From Zygnema circumcarinatum (Eukaryota; Streptophyta; Zygnematophyceae; Zygnematales; Zygnemataceae), in NCBI GenBank assembly GCA_037447605.1, contig CM074814.1:823854-887853 (forward strand): a DNA stretch of 64,000 bases. The letters run 5' to 3'. The notes beneath the pieces are model-generated. The model did not search any database and had not been told where the DNA came from. It was given only the letters and a program-made list of their open reading frames with translations. The translations under genes and the position numbers were made by a program. The stretch's first letter is position 1; each line of letters starts with the position of its first letter. Shown piece by piece: positions 56,801 to 64,000 of the stretch.

Positions 56801-58344
56801 TTTCTCTCATCTGAATCCCTCCTATGTCAAATAGTGTCACTACCCCTTGATCAAGCATATAGCAGACTGAGTAAAGATTGTGGATCATTTGTGGAGAGTA
56901 CAGAACATCTGTGAGAACTGTTTCTACATTCCCTTCCTTTGTTTTTAGAATCAATCTCACTCTTCCACTCTCTGTCACACTGAACCTTTGTCCGCTTGCT
57001 GTCTGAACAGTGATAGGCACATTTAGAGTATGTATCTCTTCAAACATCTCCTTCTCTGTACAAATATGAGCACTTGCTCCTGAATCTATAATCCAGTCTG
57101 ATCTCTTGATGGAAAGGTGATTGACTGAAGAGACTCCAAAGCTTGTGGCATATCCTTCGGTCTGTTCAGTAGTTGCAGAATTTGCGGTACTTCTGCTCAT
57201 ACAATTCCTTGCTGAATGTCCAGGCTGGCCACAGGTATAGCAACTACCTCTGAACGTTGTATTTCCTTGGCTGTTGCGATTTTGAGGGCCGCCTCCATAT
57301 GCTGCAACTCCTCTGCCTCCGCCTGCACGACAGTCTCTTGATGTGTGGCCGTTTCCGCCACATGTATAGCAGGTGATTTCTGAAAACCTTCCACCGTTGT
57401 CAGACGAATTGAATCCTGTTCCTGCTCTTCCTCTGTAGCTGGGAAAGCTTCCTCCTTGAAAACCTCCACCTCTACCTCTGAATCCACCTCTGCTGTTGTG
57501 TCCACCTCTCGGTTCATATCCTCCTCTCGGTTCATATCCTCCTCTGCTACTCATGTATCCTCCTCTATTTGCATGGCCTCCTCTGCTTGACTGTCCTCCT
57601 CCCCGACCTCTATAATTTCCACAAGTCATGGTTGCAAATGCCGTCTCTTGCCTCCCTTTTCCCTCCTTTCTTATCCTCCTTAGCCTGCAATCATACTCGA
57701 TAATCCTAGCCTTTACATCCTCTAATGACATCCCTGATTGATGCAAGAAATTTGTAAGGTTATCGGCCGTCATCTCGTATTTGGAGGACAAACTCTGAAG
57801 ATACATATAGGCCTGATCGCTTACGATAGACCTTCCGCCAGCCAAGGTTTTCTTTAACGCCATCAACCGGGACATTGTAATTGTCTGACCCTTCTGCCTC
57901 CCATCCCGACATAGACGAAATCTCCGTATAATGCCTTTATCCCTTTGTGTCAAGTTTTCGCAGAAAGTAAATGTTTTGGAGCTTCGTCCACATTTCTGCT
58001 GCAGTTAGTCCTCTAAGTGCTAGTCCGTGAGGGGATTTCATGGAAGAGAGTATTAAGGCTTTTGCTTTACCGTTTCTTTTCTTCCAACTTGCAAACTCCT
58101 TGGGCTCTTTCTCCTTGTCTGGTGTGGCTTCAGTACCATCCACCAATTCCATCAACTCCTTTGCTTCCAACACAGCTTCCAGATTTTGGCTCCAAGAAAG
58201 GTAGTTCGTCCCATCAAACAAAGTAACTAAGTATTTCCCTATATCATCATCTCCTGACGCTCTGATACCACTTGTAAAACTGGAGCCTTTGTCTCTCTCA
58301 CTATCATCCATCTCATCTTTGTGGGCCTTCCCTTTCTTAGACAT
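53887..58344 (-). pseudogene. Copia gag-pol, defective left copy
   Basis: The internal region is nearly identical to the right copy but broken. Gag starts at ATG 58344 inside the middle LTR and loses frame near 57970, in a patch of about 150 bp that differs heavily from the right copy. Pol stays open from about 57950 to 54111. A 1 bp deletion near 54154 (CTTCTAAG in place of CTTCTTAAG on the + strand) then shifts the RNase H end out of frame, and the true C-terminus remains readable at 54114-53887. Zinc knuckles, protease, integrase and reverse transcriptase motifs are all present. Confidence 0.93.
58259..58270 (-). other. Primer-binding site of the left copy
   Basis: TGGTATCAGAGC on the minus strand, two bases from the middle LTR, is complementary to the 3' end of initiator-Met tRNA, as in most plant copia elements. 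Confidence 0.9.
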
Positions 58345-58671
58345 GTTCAACAATCTCAAGCATCCAAGGAGTAGAACATATATCCGCAAAAGCTTTATTC
58401 CAAAACTTAACAAGAGCTCAGCATCCTATGCTTTCCTCAAAGCTCAAGTTAGCAAAGACACACAAAACACGAGTCTTATATCTGTCCTTCCTAAAACCTC
58501 GCCGCCAAAATGCATAACATGATGAACAACACGAACCATACGATCAAAGGTCTTGGGATTCACACTACTTCCTAAGCACTCAACACGTGTTACTCAGCTC
58601 GTACAATTCCGTACACAATATCCGAACAAACATTCCGTACGACTCTATGTAGGATTGTACGGATCTCAACA
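58273..58671 (-). repeat. Copia LTR, shared middle copy
   Basis: 399 bp, adjoining a polypurine tract on its right (58672-58681) and a primer-binding site on its left, so it serves both copies. It carries one private base (TGTAGGATTG against TGTACGATTG in the outer LTRs). Confidence 0.95.
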
Positions 58672-58681
58672 ATCCCCCTCT
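58672..58681 (-). other. Polypurine tract of the right copy
   Basis: AGAGGGGGAT on the minus strand directly abuts the 3' LTR start (TGTTGAG), the expected place for plus-strand priming. Confidence 0.85.
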
Positions 58682-58695
58682 GATCCGTGCAATCG

Positions 58696-61600
58696 CTACA
58701 TCATTCCTATCAGTTGAACACATGTGCGAAGAATTGCTCCAGATACTCCTTTTGTCATCATATCTGCCGCCTGTTCGTTCGTCCGTACGAATTCCACTCT
58801 GATCTTCTTCTTCTTGACCTGCTCCCTTATAAAGTGATAATAAAGATCAATGTGTTTTGACCTCTTGTGGTTGACGGGATTCTCTGTGAGTGCAATCGCT
58901 GATTTATTGTCGATCAAAATCAAAATTGGATCTTGTGCATATCCACACTCCTGAAAAAACTTCTTAAGCCATATCGCCTCCTTTGCCGCGTGACAAGCTG
59001 CCATGTACTCTGACTCAGTACTGGACAACGCAACTGTCTCCTGTAACTTCGAATTCCATGTGATACATCCTCCTCCACACATGAACACATATCCTGACGT
59101 GGACCTACCAGTATCAATGTCTCCTCCCCAGTCGGCATCTGAATATCCGTACACTTGAATAGACTCACCAGTGCTGAACGATAGTCCGTACTCTGCCGTC
59201 CCCTTCACATAGCGAAAAATTCTCTTCACTGCCTCCCAATGTGCGACTCCAGGATTATTCAGAAAACGACTCACATTGCTGACTGCTTTTGCAAGGTCGG
59301 GTCTGGTACCTGTGGTGAGGTACATTAGGCTCCCAATGGCCTGTCGATAAGGCACTCGCTGCATCTCCACCTCTTCTTCTTTGGTCTTAGGGCAATCAGC
59401 TGCTGATAGCTTTGCACTGGGATCCATCGGTGAGGAACACGGATGGGCATCCTGCATTCGGAACTTCTCCAAGACATCTTTTGCATACTGCTCCTGGGTG
59501 AGTAAAATCTTACCATTCTGCCCCCTCTTAATCTGAATTCCAAGTAAAAAGTTCGCTTCTCCAATGTCTGACATTTTGAAATTTCGTTGAAGCATCTCCT
59601 TCAGTGCTGCAATGCTTGTTGTAGACTTGCTGACAATAATAATGTCGTCTACATAAATTCCAATGAAGATCCGTTCCTCTCCTTCTCCTTTGATGTAGAC
59701 TGAAGGGTCTGTTTTGAATTGCCTGTATCCATTCTTCTGCATTACGTCATCCAACTTCTTATTCCAGGCTCGAGGTGCTTGCTTAAGTCCATAAATTGTC
59801 CGATGTAGCTTGCAGACTTTTCCTGGTACTTTCATCACTCCCTCTGGCATCTCCATGTAAATCTCCTCAGTTAATTCTCCATTTAAGAAGGCTGTCTTTA
59901 CATCCATTTGATGAATATGCATCGATTCAGCTGCTGCAATAGCCACTAACGATCTCAAAGAATTGAATTTCACAACTGGAGCAAAAGTCTCCTGGTAATC
60001 TATGCCTTCTGTCTGTGAATATCCTTTAGCTACCAGTCTTGCCTTGTACCTTTCAATCGATCCATCTGCCTTGCGCTTGATTTTGAAAGTCCACTTGCAT
60101 CCGATTGCATTTCTCCCACTTGGCAACTCCTCCAACGACCACGTGTCATTTTCCTTTAAGCTCTGCAACTCATCCTTGATAGCTTGCTTCCATTTCTCTT
60201 TATCTGGTCCTTCAATGGCCTCCTGAAATGATTGTGGCTCATCTGGTTTTGCTCGTGTGCAGGCTGCAACGTAGGCAAAATTATCTGTATCTCTAGGAAT
60301 CCTTGTGAGCGCATCCAGTGATTCTGCTGCCCTTCGAAAGTTCCTTGGGCGATCATTTTCTGATGGTGTGAACGCCTCCCGCTCTGCTATGCGTGCACTT
60401 CGCCTCAAGGTAGGAATCTCCTCTCTTGACAATTCTTCAGGTGATTCTGATTCTTCCAACCTTGACTCCAAATCATCTCTTGGTTCAGCATCCCTTTTAT
60501 GCAAAATTGTGGGGCTTGGGTCTTCCTTAGCGCTCTCCTCATCCTGCACTTCTTCACTTAACCCCTCTACACTCCATGAGTCCATGTCATTTCTGGTGAC
60601 TTCTCCTTTCTCCACGAATTGAACATCCCTGCTGCGCCTGACTGCATTATTCTGAGCATCCCAAATCCTGTAGGTCAAACTCTCATGATCATATCCAACC
60701 AGCCATCCTGTCCATGCGGTAGGATTCATCTTCCCTCTCCTCTGAGCATGTGGAATATTGACAAAGCATTTGGACCCCCACACACGTAAGTGAGAAATTG
60801 TGGGCTTGGACCCGGTCCAAAGCTCGTCTGGAACCTTGCCATCATTCAAGGCTGATGTGGGACATCGATTTCTCACATGAATCGCTGCATTGATGGCCTC
60901 TGCCCAAAAACTCAAATGCAGATTGGAACCATGAAGCATTGATCGTGCCATTTCCACCAAAGTGCGATTCAATCTTTCTGCTGCACCATTGCTTTCAGGA
61001 CAGTGAGGTGCAGTAAATTGCCTTTTTATCCCTGCGTCCTTACAATGCTGCATAAATGCATTTGAGGTAAACTCTCCTCCATTATCTGTCCTCAAAGCTG
61101 CAATTTTCTCCCCTGTTTCTGTCTCCACCACTCGCTGCCAATGCTTAAAGCAATCTAGCGCTGCAGATTTCCTCTTAAGAAATGCTACCCAACACTTACG
61201 GGAATAATCATCCATGAAGGTGATGAAATATTCTGCACCGCTCTTGCTTGCAGGTGAAATTGGGCCACAAATGTCAGAGTGAACCAGCTCCAACTTCCTC
61301 GTTGCTCGGTACTTCCTTTCTCCATGGGTCTTGTGCGGTAGTTTGTGAGACTTGCACTTCAAGCAGTCTTCACATGACATCTTGGGACTCCAGTCTCCTC
61401 TCATCTCCTCAATTCCAATCACTGAATTCTTCTCTACCATGCTTTTCATTCCCCAGTAGCTGAGATGTCCTAATCTCTTGTGCCACTTCTCCAGATTCTT
61501 CTCCACATCCACTTGATTTGCAGTCACTTGTAGATATTTGGGTTTCTCCCACTTCAAGAATGCAGTCTGTCCTTGTCTGAAGCCTTCTCCAACTAGATTC

Positions 61601-63156
61601 CATGTGCTCCTTTCTCTTATCTGAATCCCTCCTATGTCAAATAGTGTCACTACCCCTTGATCAAGCATATAGCAGACTGAGTAAAGATTGTGGATCATTT
61701 GTGGAGAGTACAAAACATCTGTGAGAACTGTTTCTACATTCCCTTCCTTTGTTTTTAGAATCAATCTCACTCTTCCACTCTCTGTCACACTGAACCTTTG
61801 TCCGCTTGCTGTCTGAACAGTGATAGGCACATTTAGAGTATGTATCTCTTCAAACATCTCCTTCTCTGTACAAATATGAGCACTTGCTCCTGAATCTATA
61901 ATCCAGTCTGATCTCTTGATGGAAAGGTGATTGACTGAAGAGACTCCAAAGCTTGTGGCATATCCTTCGGTCTGTTCAGTAGTTGCAGAATTTGCGGTAC
62001 TTCTGCTCATACAATTCCTTGCTGAATGTCCAGGCTGGCCACAGGTATAGCAACTACCTCTGAACGTTGTATTTCCTTGGCTGTTGCGATTTTGAGGGCC
62101 GCCTCCATATGCTGCAACTCCTCTGCCTCCGCCTGCACGACAGTCTCTTGATGTGTGGCCGTTTCCGCCACATGTATAGCAGGTGATTTCTGAAAACCTT
62201 CCACCGTTGTCAGACGAATTGAATCCTGTTCCTGCTCTTCCTCTGTAGCTGGGAAAGCTTCCTCCTTGAAAACCTCCACCTCTACCTCTGAATCCACCTC
62301 TGCTGTTGTGTCCACCTCTCGGTTCATATCCTCCTCTCGGTTCATATCCTCCTCTGCTACTCATGTATCCTCCTCTATTTGCATGGCCTCCTCTGCTTGA
62401 CTGTCCTCCTCCCCGACCTCTATAATTTCCACAAGTCATGGTTGCAAATGCCGTCTCTTGCCTCCCTTTTCCCTCCTTTCTTATCCTCCTCAGCCTGCAA
62501 TCATACTCGATAATCCTAGCCTTTACATCCTCTAATGACATCCCTGATTGATGCAAGAAATTTGTAAGGTTATCGGCCGTCATCTCGTATTTGGAGGACA
62601 AACTCTGAAGATACATATAGGCCTGATCGTTTTCTACGATAGACCTTCCAGTTTCAGTCAGTGTTTTCAGAACGCTATCAAATCTGACATTGTAATTGTC
62701 TAGACTTTCTGTCTCCCCCATCCTGATAGACGTAAATTCTGCATACGCTTTTATCCCTTGTGCTGAAGTTTTCGCAGAGTAAATGTTTTGGAGCTTCTTC
62801 CACATTTCTGCTGCAGTTAGTCCTTTAAGTGCTAGTCCGTGAGGGGATTTCATGGAAGAGAGTATTAAGGCTTTTGCTTTACCGTTTCTTTTCTTCCAAC
62901 TTGCAAACTCCTTGGGCTCTTTCTCCTTGTCTGGTGTGGCTTCAGTACCATCCACCAATTCCATCAACTCCTTTGCTTCCAACACAGCTTCCAGATTTTG
63001 GCTCCAAGAAAGGTAGTTCGTCCCATCAAACAAAGTAACTAAGTATTTCCCTATATCATCATCTCCTGACGCTCTGATACCACTTGTAAAACTGGAGCCT
63101 TTGTCTCTCTCACTATCATCCATCTCATCTTTGTGGGCCTTCCCTTTCTTAGACAT
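58696..63156 (-). CDS. Copia gag-pol polyprotein, intact right copy
   Basis: One frame of 1,486 residues from the ATG at 63156 (MSKKGKAHKDEMDD). Domains: gag (about 35-220, KYLVTLFDGTNYLSW), an RGG-rich stretch (about 245-310), two CCHC zinc knuckles (326-339, 369-382), protease DSGA (421-424), GAG-pre/integrase zinc region (about 558-610), and an integrase core with Asp628, Asp691 and Glu727. Reverse transcriptase follows with MDVKTAFLNG (Asp1085) and YVDD (1168-1171), then RNase H with Asp1340, Glu1381 and Asp1416. No stop or frameshift is seen, so the copy may be competent. The start codon lies inside the 5' LTR and the frame reads across the primer-binding site. An in-frame extension to 63225 has no ATG. 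Confidence 0.95.
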   Translation of the reverse strand: MSKKGKAHKDEMDDSERDKGSSFTSGIRASGDDDIGKYLVTLFDGTNYLSWSQNLEAVLEAKELMELVDGTEATPDKEKEPKEFASWKKRNGKAKALILSSMKSPHGLALKGLTAAEMWKKLQNIYSAKTSAQGIKAYAEFTSIRMGETESLDNYNVRFDSVLKTLTETGRSIVENDQAYMYLQSLSSKYEMTADNLTNFLHQSGMSLEDVKARIIEYDCRLRRIRKEGKGRQETAFATMTCGNYRGRGGGQSSRGGHANRGGYMSSRGGYEPRGGYEPRGGHNSRGGFRGRGGGFQGGSFPSYRGRAGTGFNSSDNGGRFSEITCYTCGGNGHTSRDCRAGGGRGVAAYGGGPQNRNSQGNTTFRGSCYTCGQPGHSARNCMSRSTANSATTEQTEGYATSFGVSSVNHLSIKRSDWIIDSGASAHICTEKEMFEEIHTLNVPITVQTASGQRFSVTESGRVRLILKTKEGNVETVLTDVLYSPQMIHNLYSVCYMLDQGVVTLFDIGGIQIRERSTWNLVGEGFRQGQTAFLKWEKPKYLQVTANQVDVEKNLEKWHKRLGHLSYWGMKSMVEKNSVIGIEEMRGDWSPKMSCEDCLKCKSHKLPHKTHGERKYRATRKLELVHSDICGPISPASKSGAEYFITFMDDYSRKCWVAFLKRKSAALDCFKHWQRVVETETGEKIAALRTDNGGEFTSNAFMQHCKDAGIKRQFTAPHCPESNGAAERLNRTLVEMARSMLHGSNLHLSFWAEAINAAIHVRNRCPTSALNDGKVPDELWTGSKPTISHLRVWGSKCFVNIPHAQRRGKMNPTAWTGWLVGYDHESLTYRIWDAQNNAVRRSRDVQFVEKGEVTRNDMDSWSVEGLSEEVQDEESAKEDPSPTILHKRDAEPRDDLESRLEESESPEELSREEIPTLRRSARIAEREAFTPSENDRPRNFRRAAESLDALTRIPRDTDNFAYVAACTRAKPDEPQSFQEAIEGPDKEKWKQAIKDELQSLKENDTWSLEELPSGRNAIGCKWTFKIKRKADGSIERYKARLVAKGYSQTEGIDYQETFAPVVKFNSLRSLVAIAAAESMHIHQMDVKTAFLNGELTEEIYMEMPEGVMKVPGKVCKLHRTIYGLKQAPRAWNKKLDDVMQKNGYRQFKTDPSVYIKGEGEERIFIGIYVDDIIIVSKSTTSIAALKEMLQRNFKMSDIGEANFLLGIQIKRGQNGKILLTQEQYAKDVLEKFRMQDAHPCSSPMDPSAKLSAADCPKTKEEEVEMQRVPYRQAIGSLMYLTTGTRPDLAKAVSNVSRFLNNPGVAHWEAVKRIFRYVKGTAEYGLSFSTGESIQVYGYSDADWGGDIDTGRSTSGYVFMCGGGCITWNSKLQETVALSSTESEYMAACHAAKEAIWLKKFFQECGYAQDPILILIDNKSAIALTENPVNHKRSKHIDLYYHFIREQVKKKKIRVEFVRTNEQAADMMTKGVSGAILRTCVQLIGMM
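63071..63082 (-). other. Primer-binding site of the right copy
   Basis: TGGTATCAGAGC on the minus strand, two bases from the end of the 5' LTR, matches initiator-Met tRNA. It is translated in frame as part of the gag open frame. Confidence 0.92.
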
Positions 63157-63483
63157 GTTCAACAATCTCAAGCATCCAAGGAGTAGAACATATATCCGCA
63201 AAAGCTTTATTCCAAAACTTAACAAGAGCTCAGCATCCTATGCTTTCCTCAAAGCTCAAGTTAGCAAAGACACACAAAACACGAGTCTTATATCTGTCCT
63301 TCCTAAAACCTCGCCGCCAAAATGCATAACATGATGAACAACACGAACCATACGATCAAAGGTCTTGGGATTCACACTACTTCCTAAGCACTCAACACGT
63401 GTTACTCAGCTCGTACAATTCCGTACACAATATCCGAACAAACATTCCGTACGACTCTATGTACGATTGTACGGATCTCAACA
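63085..63483 (-). repeat. Copia LTR, outer 5' LTR of the array
   Basis: 399 bp, TGTTGAGATCC to GTTTTACA in element orientation. It contains a TATA-like ATATAAGA at 63286-63293, an AATAAA at 63205-63210 and the gag start codon at 63156. Right target duplication TTGGG at 63484-63488. Confidence 0.95.
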
Positions 63484-63488
63484 TTGGG

Positions 63489-64000
63489 CTGCAGAGCGGG
63501 CCTGCACTGCAGCCACATCAACAACGCGTGGGAAATTGAGATCGTTTTTTTTTGTCCACAATAAGCAGCCAGCGGTGGAACCCTCCTGGCGCAAGCCATT
63601 AAAACGAGGAAAATGCGATCAGACAGCCAATCATGTTGTTTGTATACAACTGTATACAGTTTTTTCTTAAAAACAATCAAATTCATTTTCTTTTTCTTCT
63701 TCAAAAAACATAGAAAATGTCGTCCTCACTGACCACTCACAGGGCCCAAAGTCATTTCAAAGTGTATGCAAGTCATCGAGGAACATGTCTTAACAGAGAG
63801 TAATCATTATGGGCGGGCCCTAAAGGCAGCCCTGCAGAACTGATACTAGGACCCCTCCCTCCCCGCGCATGTGACTTGTCCTCCTACTGACAAGCCTTAA
63901 AACTACGCAAAAACGAAAACCTAATGCACTTCTGCAACAGAAGACGAAGACTGCAAAGAACTGCTGCACACAGCAGATTCCACTTTCACCCCAACGCTCT
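63489..64000. other. Right flank of the retrotransposon
   Basis: No gene recognised. AT-rich sequence with a T-run (63545-63554) and AGAAGAAAAAGAAA-type stretches. The open frames here are not convincing. Confidence 0.5.

Larger units (their letters stand above)
53464..63483 (-). mobile_element. Tandem Ty1/copia retrotransposon: LTR-internal-LTR-internal-LTR
   Basis: Three 399 bp LTRs (53464-53862, 58273-58671, 63085-63483) enclose two internal regions, all read on the minus strand. The array is bounded by one 5 bp target duplication, TTGGG, at 53459-53463 and 63484-63488. The middle LTR is 3' LTR to the right copy and 5' LTR to the left copy. LTRs differ by only one or two bases, so the insertion is recent. 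Integrase before reverse transcriptase places it in copia. Confidence 0.97.

Noticed and set aside
53464-63483. CRISPR-like or prokaryotic mobile system
   Set aside because: All repeats are LTR or simple-sequence type and the genome is eukaryotic with spliceosomal introns.

Overview
This is a stretch of nuclear DNA from an intron-rich eukaryote of the green lineage. The conserved genes (MON1, AP-3 beta, Nrap/NOL6, PUR4-type FGAM synthase) read most like land-plant and streptophyte-algal proteins. The copia elements use a plant-type initiator-Met tRNA primer site, and there is an interstitial (TTAGGG)n block. A streptophyte alga fits best, but the species is an inference. All exon models come from reading splice sites by eye and matching to remembered family sequences, with reading phase checked across each junction.

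Layout: 73-6044 (+) is the 3' part of the FGAM synthase gene of purine synthesis, with a 1.45 kb pure CT repeat in one intron. A minus-strand series follows: MON1 (7319-13096), an unknown single-exon protein with a hydrophobic hairpin (14242-15126), a stand-alone 10-formyltetrahydrofolate hydrolase of the ALDH1L N-terminal type (17034-19050), the 27-exon nucleolar protein NOL6/Nrap (20120-31905) and AP-3 beta (32786-39719). MON1 and AP-3 beta both serve transport to the vacuole. FGAM synthase makes a purine precursor and the hydrolase acts on the 10-formyl-THF pool that purine synthesis draws on.

From 39720 to 43458 is a repeat-rich intergenic region: telomere-type repeats, degenerate TACGG repeats, a tRNA-Val-like sequence plus a second tRNA 3' half, and a 201 bp MITE with a TA target duplication. 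A type II membrane glycosyltransferase (GT92/DUF23-like, +) occupies 43459-47033. Three tandem minus-strand genes of the CipC/DUF3759 stress-protein family (47694-52700) share intron positions. This family is best known from fungi, and the second-intron donors of the three copies read GT, GA and GC.

53464-63483 is a recent Ty1/copia insertion with the layout LTR-internal-LTR-internal-LTR, bounded by one 5 bp target duplication (TTGGG). The right-hand copy has an intact 1486-residue gag-pol frame that begins inside the LTR and reads through the primer-binding site. The left-hand copy is broken by a scrambled patch in gag and a 1 bp deletion in RNase H.
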